Below, piece after piece: positions 32,640-40,448 of a DNA stretch of 40,626 nt. Source of the DNA: Gemmatimonadota bacterium. GTDB lineage: Bacteria; Gemmatimonadota; Gemmatimonadetes; Gemmatimonadales; GWC2-71-9. Under the pieces are notes generated by a model. The model ran no database searches and was not told where the DNA came from. It saw only the letters and a program-made list of their open reading frames with translations. Position 1 is the stretch's first letter; every line of letters starts with the position of its first letter. Both the position numbers and the translations under genes were made by a program. The stretch lies in contig JAHECL010000009.1 of assembly GCA_024641745.1 (NCBI GenBank), positions 1 through 40,626 of the forward strand, read 5' to 3'.

Positions 32640-35177
32640 CTAGAAACTCACCACGCCGAAGAAACTCAGCGTGCTCCGCGTCACGCTTGGCTGGGAATCG
32701 AATCCCAGCAGCGCCGCGTTCTGGAAGGACACGCCCAGCTGGCTGGAGTACGAGGCCCACTCCCCCTTCAGGCTGAGGTCGGTCCCGCGGAAGAGCGGCG
32801 CATTGCTCCGCAGCAGGAAGAACTCGACGCCGGCGCCCCAGTGCCAGGTGTTGGGCCAGAGGTTGCTGTTGGGGAAGAAGGTCGGCTGCCGGATCCAGGG
32901 ACCATCGGGATCGGTCAGCGGGACTCCGTCGGTGGCAAGATCCGTCACCTGGTACCAGCTCCAGCCCCAGCCGCCGGTCAGGTAGGGCTGCAGCCCGCCG
33001 GTCAGGATGTTGTACCGGATGCTGCTCGCCAGTTCGTAGAACTTCAAATTGCCGGTGACGTCGAACGGGTCGTCCGGCCGGCCGGTGATCGGAAGGGTGA
33101 TCGACAGCCCGCTGTTGGAGTGGTGATAGGTGTTCTCGGTCACCCACCGCTTGCCGAGATAGAAGCTCACCTGCACCGCGAAGGCGGTCGCATTGTCCGC
33201 CACGTCGACCTCCTCGCCCCCCGGATTGAGCGCGGGGTCGGCGGCGGCGTAGCGGGCGAGAATCGTATCGAGCTGTGGCCCGAAGAGGAGGAGCGCGGTC
33301 CAGTTGGAGTCCATCTGGCTCGTCGTGACGCCTGCGCCCACCGAGACCACCCGGACGGGGAGCTCCGCCTTCGGGTAGTACTGGGTGGGAAACTTGCCGA
33401 AGAGGCGGCGGACCGGAAGGAGCAGCACCTTGTAGATGACGTCGATCGGCGGCAGGCTGATCAGCGCCACGATCGGCGCGTTCAGGTATCCGAGGTTGTT
33501 CTGGACCTGGTCGAGCGGAGATCCGGTGATGATGGCGTGCAGCCGGTGCGGGTCGTAGAGGTGATAGCCGCCCGCCCCGGCGCCACTCCGGTTCCAGCCG
33601 CCGTTATAGGTGACGGTGAACGGCGCCAGGTTGCCCGTCTCGGCGTGGCTGACGATGCCGGCAAACGGCGACTTCGCGGCGGGGAACCCTGACCGGATGG
33701 GCAGGACGAACCACGCCCACTCCTTCCGGAACTCGGGGTCGGCATACACCTGCTGGTACACCCGCTCCCAGTCCGGCAGCAGCTTCACGCGCGAGGCCGA
33801 GTCGAACGGCTCGACCCAGTCGGGGAGCGCTGCGCCTCCGGTCAGGTATGCCTGGTGGTCGAACTCCTTCTTGACCTCCTCGGCGGCATCGGCGGGGCCG
33901 ATCTTTTCGTAGATGCCGGCGAAGGGATAGGTCCCGTGCCCGTCCTGGTTGTGGGCGCCGGGGGAGTAGAGAAAGAGGTCGAGTCCCTTGCTGTTCGCCC
34001 CGATGTAGGCGATCGGGTGGGTGTTGGGGACCGTCTCCGCCGTGTCGGCCCAGGCGCGGTAGCGGACGACCGCGGCGATCTCGGCGGCGCCGATCTTGTC
34101 CCGGGCGGCGGCCTGCGCCTGCCGCCGCCACTCGGGGCGCGGCGCGTAGGCGTTCGGTGCGCTGTAGTCGACCGGCATGACGTTTTCGTGGAAGTAGTAG
34201 TCGATCCGCCGGATCACCAGCGGATCCGGCCCGCCCAGCCCCTCCGGCGTGCGCTGAAGCAGCGCCGCCACCCCGGCGGCCGTCAGCGGCGCGGTCACCC
34301 CGGAGAGGGGACTCACGACGACATTGATGTGCTCCCAGTCGCCCTCGTGCTTGTTGCCGGCGTCGTTGTAGGGGTAGAAGAACCAGTACTGCATGATGAA
34401 CTCGTAGCGCGCCTCGGCCTCGCCGTCCACCATCACCGGCGCGATGAACGGGTGGACGTAGACGCCGATCGCCGGATCGAACTCCCGCTTCATCCGCCCG
34501 GTGGACGGGTCCTCGAACGCCGCCTTCCAGGTGGCGGGGTCATAGCCGGGCCAGTTCCAGTACAGGACCGAGAAGGGGTCGTAGTCGGCGTCGACGGCGG
34601 CGGTGTTGAACCGCTCGGCAAGGGGACGGTTCGGGTTGAACTCCTGCAGCAGCTGCAGCACGCGGCAGTCCTCGATCGGCGTCGAGGCGCGTACCATGGA
34701 GAGGAGGCTGTCGCGGTCGACCGACCCGGCGGGGCAGGGGTGCGGGCCGAGCGCCGCGAAGTCCACCGTCTCGGTGCCGAGCAGGCGGGCGCCGGCGTGG
34801 ATGTCCCAGCGGTCCATGGTGAGCAGGGTCGCTCCGCTGATCGCCTGCGCCTTCTGCATGTCGAGCGGGACGTTGCCGGTGTTCCGGATCATGAACGGCG
34901 CGAAGCGGACGCCGAGGGCCTGCAGCAGCTCGCCGCGGGTGTCATCGATGCCGTCCCGCGGCGCGACATCCCGGAAGCCGCTTCCGGTGCGGGCTCCGTA
35001 GAGGTCGAAGACGCTGTCGGGCGCCGTCTGGCGGACGATCCGAGGGTACCCGAGGGGCACATACTGGAAGTACTGCTCCCTGGTCATCCGCGCGTCCTGA
35101 GCGGGCAGGGAGGCGGCCGTCCCGGCGGCGATGGCGATGCCGGCCGCAAGGGTCCGGAGACAGGAGCTGGGCCTCAT
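32640..35177 (-). CDS. Secreted Vps62-like protein with probable C-terminal outer-membrane beta-barrel
   Basis: An 845-aa exported protein with signal peptide up to about LPAQ (residue 27). Residues around 258-290 read EFIMQYWFFYPYND, then HEGDWEHINVVV (277-288), which resembles the GDWEH core of the Vps62/DUF946 family. The C-terminal third (from about 600) alternates polar and aromatic residues: VSVGAGVTTSQMDSNWTALLLF, YELASSIRYNILTGGLQPYLTGGWGWSW and LSLKGEWASYSSQLGVSF. It ends STLSFFGVVSF, with the terminal Phe expected of beta-barrels. It starts 11 bases after the SIMPL gene, with gaggggaa upstream. The function is unknown and the Vps62 match is by eye. Confidence 0.7.
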   Translation of the reverse strand: MRPSSCLRTLAAGIAIAAGTAASLPAQDARMTREQYFQYVPLGYPRIVRQTAPDSVFDLYGARTGSGFRDVAPRDGIDDTRGELLQALGVRFAPFMIRNTGNVPLDMQKAQAISGATLLTMDRWDIHAGARLLGTETVDFAALGPHPCPAGSVDRDSLLSMVRASTPIEDCRVLQLLQEFNPNRPLAERFNTAAVDADYDPFSVLYWNWPGYDPATWKAAFEDPSTGRMKREFDPAIGVYVHPFIAPVMVDGEAEARYEFIMQYWFFYPYNDAGNKHEGDWEHINVVVSPLSGVTAPLTAAGVAALLQRTPEGLGGPDPLVIRRIDYYFHENVMPVDYSAPNAYAPRPEWRRQAQAAARDKIGAAEIAAVVRYRAWADTAETVPNTHPIAYIGANSKGLDLFLYSPGAHNQDGHGTYPFAGIYEKIGPADAAEEVKKEFDHQAYLTGGAALPDWVEPFDSASRVKLLPDWERVYQQVYADPEFRKEWAWFVLPIRSGFPAAKSPFAGIVSHAETGNLAPFTVTYNGGWNRSGAGAGGYHLYDPHRLHAIITGSPLDQVQNNLGYLNAPIVALISLPPIDVIYKVLLLPVRRLFGKFPTQYYPKAELPVRVVSVGAGVTTSQMDSNWTALLLFGPQLDTILARYAAADPALNPGGEEVDVADNATAFAVQVSFYLGKRWVTENTYHHSNSGLSITLPITGRPDDPFDVTGNLKFYELASSIRYNILTGGLQPYLTGGWGWSWYQVTDLATDGVPLTDPDGPWIRQPTFFPNSNLWPNTWHWGAGVEFFLLRSNAPLFRGTDLSLKGEWASYSSQLGVSFQNAALLGFDSQPSVTRSTLSFFGVVSF

Positions 35178-35188
35178 GCTGGTTCCCC

Positions 35189-35923
35189 TCAGTCCTTCAG
35201 GAAGTATTCGACGGTGCTCACCACACGCACCCGCTTGGCGATCTGGCTCTGCTCGCTGATGCCCGGGGCCTGGTCCCGGGCGAGGATCTCGAAGACCCCC
35301 TGGTTGGCGCGCCGGATGCCGCCAAGCCGACTTTTCGAGTCGCTGGCGAACTGATCGGCGGATGCCCGGGCCCGTGCGGTCGCCTCGGCGATCATCTGGG
35401 GCTTGAGGTCGCTCAGGCCGGAGAAGACGAAGGTCGGCCCGCCGCCGCCGTATTCCTGGCCCGAGGAGAAGACGACGCCGGCCTGGACCAGTTCCCCCAC
35501 CTTCTGGCTGGCCGCCAGGATCCCCGCCGGGTCGCCGCTCCGGACCATCAGCGTCTGATTGATCACATACCGCGTCACGACGTCAGAGTTCCGGTACTGG
35601 TTGGTGAAGGCGTCGGCCACCGAGAATGACTGCAGCTCGGTCAGCGTGGTATCGATGCCCTGCCGCGCCAGGAAGGTGCGAATCAGTCCCAGCTGCGTCT
35701 CGAGCCGCGCATACGCCCGGGTGAGGTCGTTGTCGCTCACCACCAGCCGCAGCGGCCAGAGCGCGAGATCGGCCTGGGCGTCGCGCTCGGAAATGCCCTT
35801 GACCGTCACGTACCGGTCGGCGGCCCGGCTGGCGGCGAGGCCGGCGCCGGCCAGCCATCCCCCGGCGGCGAGGCCGAGGGCGAGGACGACGGCGCCAACG
35901 ACGACTGGTTCGAGCTTCTTCAT
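35189..35923 (-). CDS. SIMPL domain (DUF541) membrane-anchored protein
   Basis: A 244-aa protein from ATG 35923, chosen for GGAG 6 bases upstream; ATG 35935 and TTG 35947 are alternatives. An N-terminal uncleaved-looking anchor (VVVGAVVLALGLAAGGWLAGAG, in two stretches) is followed by the SIMPL pattern: RYVTVKGISERDAQADLALWPL, then DVVTRYVINQTLMVRS and VGELVQAGVVF. Then LKPQMIAEATARARASADQFA and a typical end RVRVVSTVEYFLKD. Proteins of this family face the periplasm, and their role is poorly known. The gene lies 36 bases after the ABC gene and 11 before the Vps62-like gene. Confidence 0.9.
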   Translation of the reverse strand: MKKLEPVVVGAVVLALGLAAGGWLAGAGLAASRAADRYVTVKGISERDAQADLALWPLRLVVSDNDLTRAYARLETQLGLIRTFLARQGIDTTLTELQSFSVADAFTNQYRNSDVVTRYVINQTLMVRSGDPAGILAASQKVGELVQAGVVFSSGQEYGGGGPTFVFSGLSDLKPQMIAEATARARASADQFASDSKSRLGGIRRANQGVFEILARDQAPGISEQSQIAKRVRVVSTVEYFLKD

Positions 35924-35959
35924 CCGATGCTCCATCGTGGATGGCAATCCCCTTGCCAG

Positions 35960-37708
35960 TCAGACTTCCAGCTGTGCCTCGATCTCCTGCCGACGGAGAA
36001 GTTCCCAGTATCGGCCGCCCGCCGCAAGGAGGTCGGCGTGGACCCCTTCCTCGACCACCCTCCCCCCATCCAGCACGATGATCCAGTCGGCGTCGCGGAC
36101 AGCGGCGAGCCGGTGCGAGATGATGACGCTCGTCCTGCCCGCCAGCGCGTCGCGCAGCCCGGCCAGGATCTGTGCCTCGGTGTGGGCGTCCACCGCGCTC
36201 AGCGCGTCGTCGAGGATGAAGACCGGGGGGTCCTGGGCCAGCGCCCGGGCGATCGCGGCCCGCTGCTTCTGGCCGCCGCTGAGGTTGATACCCCGCTCCC
36301 CCAGCATAGTGTCATATCCGTTCGGAAGCTCCGGCAGCGCCTCGGCAAGCCGGGAGACCCCGGCGACCCGCTCGAGCCGGCCGTCGTCGGGGGCGCCGAG
36401 CAGGATGTTCTCGCGCACCGTGGCGCTGAAGAGGAAGGTCTCCTGCGGCACCACGCCGAGGTTGCCGCGCAACTCCTCCAGCGACAGGGCGCGGATGTCG
36501 ATCCCGTCCAGCAGCACCTGCCCCCGGTCCGGATCGTAGCTTCGGGCGAGCAGCTCGGCCACCGTCGACTTCCCGGAGCCGGTGGCCCCCACGATCGCCA
36601 GGGACTGACCTGCCTCGACCCGGAACGAGACGTCCTGCAGCACCCACCCGCGGTCCTCGGCCCCGGGGTACCGGAACCAGACGTGCTCGAGCGCGAGGTG
36701 CCGGGCGCCCCGCCGGGGCGGGAGGACGGCGGGGTTGCTCGGCGAGCTGATGGCAGGGTGCTCCCGGAAGAGGGCGTTGATGCGGCCCATGGCGGCCTCG
36801 CCGCGCTGGACCAGCGTGACCGCCCACCCCAGCGCGATGAGCGGCCAGGCGAGCATCAGCAGGTAGACACCGAAGGCCACGTATTCCCCGACGGTGACCG
36901 TCCCGGCCATCACGAGGCGGCCCCCGACCGCGAGCACCACCACGCCGCCGAGCCCGGCGAGGAGGGCGAGCAGGGGGTGGAAGGCGCCCTGCGCCTTTGC
37001 CAGGGCGACGTTGCGCGTCCGGTACTCGTCGTTGAGGAGCCGGAATTCGTCGGTCTCCGCCGCTTCCTGCCGGTAGGCGCGGACGATCCGGAGGCCGGAG
37101 ATGTGCTCGTGGACGTGGGTGGACATGGCACTGAACTGCTCCTGGATGGCCAGGGAGCGCCGGTGGATCTGCTGCCCCAGCGAAATCATCACGATGGGGA
37201 GGCCGAGGAGCGGCATCAGCGCCAGCAGCGTGAGCCGCGGGCTCATGGCCAGCATGGCGGGGAGGATCATCCCGACCCGGACCGCCGTGTCCACCATGTA
37301 CATCAGCGCCGGCCCCGCCGCCATCCGGGCGGCGAGGAGGTCGTTGGTGGACCGCGACATCAGGTCGCCGGTGGAGGAGCGGTCGTAGAAGGCGGGAGAG
37401 AGCCGCTCGAGCTTCTGGAAGAGGTCGTTCCGGAGGTCGAATTCCACCCAGCGGCTGGCGCTGTTGAGGAGCTGCCGCATCCCGAACCGGGCGGTGCCTC
37501 CGAGCAGCGTGACCCCGACGAGGAGGAGGGCGGTGCGGGTGACGGCGGAGGGCGGGGCGCCGCGGTCGATCAGGTTGATGCCGCGCTCGAGGATCCTGGG
37601 CCCGTAGGTGATGAGCGCGTTCGACACCACGACCAGGAGCATGCCGAGGCCGTAGGTCTTCCGGTAATTTGTGAGGTAGGGCACAAGCGCCCGGAGGTCC
37701 CTCAGCAT
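35960..37708 (-). CDS. ABC transporter, fused permease/ATPase half-exporter
   Basis: Type IV-fold exporter half of 582 aa from ATG 37708 (gtggaaag upstream); the track start at 37771 is less likely. There are six hydrophobic segments in the first 300 residues. ATPase domain: Walker A GATGSGKST near 373-381, Q-loop VVPQETFLFSATVRENIL, signature LSGGQKQR near 475 and H-loop ISHRLAA. The Walker B reads FILDDALSAVD: Asp500 is followed by Asp501 where Glu is expected. This occurs in one half of heterodimeric exporters such as MdlA/BmrC types. No second half is adjacent. It leads an operon with the SIMPL and Vps62-like genes. The substrate is unknown. Confidence 0.93.
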   Translation of the reverse strand: MLRDLRALVPYLTNYRKTYGLGMLLVVVSNALITYGPRILERGINLIDRGAPPSAVTRTALLLVGVTLLGGTARFGMRQLLNSASRWVEFDLRNDLFQKLERLSPAFYDRSSTGDLMSRSTNDLLAARMAAGPALMYMVDTAVRVGMILPAMLAMSPRLTLLALMPLLGLPIVMISLGQQIHRRSLAIQEQFSAMSTHVHEHISGLRIVRAYRQEAAETDEFRLLNDEYRTRNVALAKAQGAFHPLLALLAGLGGVVVLAVGGRLVMAGTVTVGEYVAFGVYLLMLAWPLIALGWAVTLVQRGEAAMGRINALFREHPAISSPSNPAVLPPRRGARHLALEHVWFRYPGAEDRGWVLQDVSFRVEAGQSLAIVGATGSGKSTVAELLARSYDPDRGQVLLDGIDIRALSLEELRGNLGVVPQETFLFSATVRENILLGAPDDGRLERVAGVSRLAEALPELPNGYDTMLGERGINLSGGQKQRAAIARALAQDPPVFILDDALSAVDAHTEAQILAGLRDALAGRTSVIISHRLAAVRDADWIIVLDGGRVVEEGVHADLLAAGGRYWELLRRQEIEAQLEV

Positions 37709-37785
37709 ATCTTTCCACTGTTCGGGTGCCGCAATGTCGCCGGGCGCGCCTGCGTCCGGCAAGACGACCATCCAGGAGCTCCACC
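37709..37785. promoter_or_regulatory. Divergent promoter region between ABC operon and lipoprotein
   Basis: On the - strand TTGCCG followed 18 bases later by GACATT is a possible promoter for the ABC operon. On the + strand no clear boxes are seen, although aggag precedes the lipoprotein ATG. Confidence 0.3.
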
Positions 37786-38562
37786 ATGCGTACCGTACTC
37801 ACCGCGATCTGTGTGCTCGGCCTCGCCGCCTGCGGCGGGGGCGACAAGTCCTCCGCCGCCATCGCGGACAGCCTGAGCCGCGATCTGCAGCTTGCCCAGC
37901 AGGACTCCACCCTTCCGATGGCCGACACCGCCGCCACGCCGGCGCCGGCCGCGGTCACCGCCGCGACCCCGAAGGCGGCGGCAAAACCGACGCCGAAGCC
38001 GACGGCCGCCACGCCGAAGCCGGCCGCTCCGGCACCGGCTCCCGCCCTCGCCGCGGGGACCACCTTCTCGGCGTCCGTGCCGGACACTGTCAGCTCCCGG
38101 ACCACCAAGTCGGGCGCGATGATGCAGGCCAAGGTCGGCACCAGCGTGAAGGACGCGGAGGGCCGCGTCGTGATCCCCGCCGGCTCCACCGTCAACATCC
38201 GGCTCGACCAGTTCGTCTCCGCCCCGAAGAAGGGGGGCAAGGAGACCTTCTCGGCCTCGCTGGTGTCGGTCATCATCGACGGGACCAGCTACCCGATCTC
38301 GGGCACCGTTGACCACCTCGACTACACCCTGAAGGGCCGCGGGATCACCGGGGGCACGGTCGCCAAGGTGGGTGCGGGCGCCGCGGCGGGCGCGATTCTC
38401 GGAAAGGCCATCGGCGGGAACGCCACCGGGGCCGTCGTGGGCGGGGTTGCCGGCGCCGCCGGCGGGGCCGCGGTGGCGAATGAGACCGGCGACCAGGACA
38501 TCACCGTCCTGCCGGGCGCGACGGTCACCATGACGGTGACGGACGTCTTCACCGCCGGCTGA
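37786..38562 (+). CDS. Lipoprotein with Pro/Ala linker and glycine-zipper domain
   Basis: A 258-aa lipoprotein with signal MRTVLTAICVLGLAAC and lipobox LAAC at Cys16. Residues 45-90 or so are a Pro/Ala/Thr/Lys linker (KPTPKPTAATPKP), likely extended. A beta-rich domain follows (GRVVIPAGSTVNIRLDQF). The C terminus has a glycine zipper, GAGAAAGAILGKAIGGNATGAVVGG in parts (about 200-230), as in SlyB/OmpA-linked proteins. The ATG at 37786 follows aggag. I cannot assign a function; an outer-membrane or wall-associated structural role is a guess. Confidence 0.85.
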   Translation: MRTVLTAICVLGLAACGGGDKSSAAIADSLSRDLQLAQQDSTLPMADTAATPAPAAVTAATPKAAAKPTPKPTAATPKPAAPAPAPALAAGTTFSASVPDTVSSRTTKSGAMMQAKVGTSVKDAEGRVVIPAGSTVNIRLDQFVSAPKKGGKETFSASLVSVIIDGTSYPISGTVDHLDYTLKGRGITGGTVAKVGAGAAAGAILGKAIGGNATGAVVGGVAGAAGGAAVANETGDQDITVLPGATVTMTVTDVFTAG

Positions 38563-38576
38563 CCTGCCTGGGGCTC

Positions 38577-38600
38577 GGGGGCGCGACAGGTCGCGCCCCC
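38577..38600. terminator. Hairpin between convergent lipoprotein and ggt genes
   Basis: gggggcgcgac (38577-38587) and gtcgcgccccc (38590-38600) are exact 11-bp inverted repeats with 2 bases between. It lies between convergent genes, 15 bases after the lipoprotein stop. There is no T-run on either side. Confidence 0.6.
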
Positions 38601-38618
38601 GCGCCCGGGCCTGCCGTG

Positions 38619-40325
38619 CTAGTAGCCTGACCCCGCCCCCCCATACCTCGGATCGCTGACCCCCTGCCACCCGGTGGGGGTGCGGATGATCGCCTCCACA
38701 TCTCCCGTCGTCCCGCCCTCGTCGACCGTGTGTCCCATCTTCTCGAGCCGGGCGATTGCGCCCGGCGTGAATCCGCCCCGCTCGACGCGCAGGGTGTTCG
38801 GCAGTCCCTGATGGTGGGTGCGGGGCGCCGCGACGGCGTCGGCGAGTGACATCTGGTGATCGAGCACGTTGCTGATCACGTGGTAGACCATCGTGATGAT
38901 CCGCGGGCCGCCCGGGGTGCCCACCACCAGCAGCAGCTGCCCGTCCTGGTCCACCACGAAGCTCGGCGTCATCGCCGAGAGGGGGCGCTTGCCCGGCTGG
39001 ATCGCGTTCGAATCGCCCTGGATGAGCCCGTACATGTTGGGGCGGCCCGGCGCGCTGGCCAGGTCGTCCATCTCGTCGTTGAGCAGGAACCCCGCGCCGG
39101 TGACGGTGACCGCGCTGCCGTAACTGTTGTTGAGGGTCGTGGTGATGCTGACGGCGTTGCCTTCCGCATCCACCACCGAGTAATGCGTGGTGGAGGGCCC
39201 GTCCTTGAGGCCCGGCAGGACTTCGCCCGCCTTCGAGGCGTGCTTCGGGTCGATGGTGGTACGTCGCTCGGCGGCGTAACTCTTGGCGAGCATCTGGTCC
39301 ACCGGGTTGTGCACGAAGCCGGGGTCGCCCATGTAGGCGTTCCGGTCCATGAACGCCCGGCTCATCGCCTCCGCCTCGAGATGCATCAGCTCCGCGGATC
39401 CGAAGGGCGGCAGCGGGGCGTAGCCCTCCATGATGTTGAGGATCAGTCCCATTGTGGTGCCGCCCGAACTCGCGGGCGGCATCGAGTAGATGGTGTCGCC
39501 GCGGTAGGGAAGGATGATCGGGTCGCGCCAGTACGTCCTGTACGCCGCCAGGTCGGCGTGGGAAATCAGCCCCCCGCCGCGTTCCATCTCCGCCACGATG
39601 AGGTCGGCGACGCGGCCGGTATAGAAGCCGGCGGCGCCCTTGTCGCGGATCGCCTCGAGGGTCTGGCCGAGGTCGCGCTGGACCAGGATCGTCCCGGGGA
39701 GCGGGGGATAGTTGTTCGGGAGGAACTGCGCCCGCGAGGCGGGGAAGAGGTAGAGCCGTTCCATGTTCCCGCCGATCGACCGGTACCGGAAGCTGTCCAC
39801 CAGATATCCCTGGTTTGCCAGCTCGATGGCGGGGTTGATCACGTCGGCGAAGGGGAGCCGGCCGAACCGCCGGTGCATCTCCACCAGCCCGGCGGGCGAT
39901 CCGGGGACGCCGGCCGCGAGCGCCCCGGTGAGGCTCAGCTCGGTCGGGTTCCCGTATGGATCGAGGTACATGTCGCGGCTGGCGCCCGACGGCGCCTCCT
40001 CGCGGTAGTCGAGGGAATAGACGGTGCCGTCGGCCTGGCGGTACATCAGGAACCCGCCGCCGCCGATGTTGCCGGCCTCCGGATGCACCACCGCCAGGGC
40101 GAACCCCACCGCGACGGCGGCGTCGATCGCGTTCCCGCCCGCCTCGAGGATGTCGCGGCCGACGTCGCTCGCGATCGGGCTCCCGGAGACCACGACCGCG
40201 TTCACGGCGTCGGTGATCCTGGGGTGGTCGCCGTAGGTCCACGAATCGGCGATACCGGAAGGCTGCGGGCCGGCGCATCCGGCCAGCAGGACGAGCAACG
40301 CGATCGCGATGTGGGTTCGGCGCAC
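38619..40325 (-). CDS. ggt: Gamma-glutamyltransferase, lipoprotein-anchored
   Basis: Cleaves or transfers gamma-glutamyl groups (glutathione, gamma-Glu peptides) in the periplasm. The protein is 568 aa from GTG 40325, with agagga upstream. The lipobox is LLAGC, Cys17. The large-subunit start is typical (GRDILEAGGNAIDAAVAVGFAL, VVHPEAGNIGGGGFLMYR). The autoprocessing nucleophile is Thr379 in STTHYSVVDAEGNAVS. GTPGGPRIITMV near the C terminus is the oxyanion region. Lipid anchoring is less usual than a soluble periplasmic form. The gene diverges from murQ. Confidence 0.95.
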   Translation of the reverse strand: MRRTHIAIALLVLLAGCAGPQPSGIADSWTYGDHPRITDAVNAVVVSGSPIASDVGRDILEAGGNAIDAAVAVGFALAVVHPEAGNIGGGGFLMYRQADGTVYSLDYREEAPSGASRDMYLDPYGNPTELSLTGALAAGVPGSPAGLVEMHRRFGRLPFADVINPAIELANQGYLVDSFRYRSIGGNMERLYLFPASRAQFLPNNYPPLPGTILVQRDLGQTLEAIRDKGAAGFYTGRVADLIVAEMERGGGLISHADLAAYRTYWRDPIILPYRGDTIYSMPPASSGGTTMGLILNIMEGYAPLPPFGSAELMHLEAEAMSRAFMDRNAYMGDPGFVHNPVDQMLAKSYAAERRTTIDPKHASKAGEVLPGLKDGPSTTHYSVVDAEGNAVSITTTLNNSYGSAVTVTGAGFLLNDEMDDLASAPGRPNMYGLIQGDSNAIQPGKRPLSAMTPSFVVDQDGQLLLVVGTPGGPRIITMVYHVISNVLDHQMSLADAVAAPRTHHQGLPNTLRVERGGFTPGAIARLEKMGHTVDEGGTTGDVEAIIRTPTGWQGVSDPRYGGAGSGY

Positions 40326-40363
40326 GGAAATCCTCTGGAGCAGGGCACGTGGGGGGGCGGAGG

Positions 40364-40393
40364 TTGCCCCGGAGTGAAGTGGTGACCTAATTT
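40364..40393 (+). promoter_or_regulatory. Candidate promoter of murQ
   Basis: TTGCCC (40364-40369), an 18-base spacer and TAATTT (40388-40393). Predicted +1 is near 40400, about 49 bases before the murQ GTG. The opposite strand reads TAAATT at almost the same spot, a possible -10 for ggt. Both touch the 12-bp palindrome that follows. Confidence 0.5.
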
Positions 40394-40405
40394 AGCGATA
40401 TCGCT
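40394..40405. promoter_or_regulatory. Perfect 12-bp palindrome between ggt and murQ (putative operator)
   Basis: AGCGATATCGCT reads the same on both strands and begins directly after the murQ -10 box, at the predicted transcription start. The position suits a repressor site controlling one or both divergent genes. The regulator is not known. Confidence 0.5.
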
Positions 40406-40448
40406 CCCGCCGCAAGTCGGCTTCCCTTCTCCAGGTCCAGGTGCCCCC

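Noticed and set aside
33855-35354. 499-aa + strand ORF opposite the Vps62-like gene
   Set aside because: Val/Gly/Arg/His-rich shadow; the - strand frame has a signal peptide, operon spacing and barrel features.
37702-40278. 858-aa - strand ORF over the lipoprotein and ggt
   Set aside because: Runs antisense to the lipoprotein and out of frame with ggt; both real genes have signal peptides and clear family motifs.
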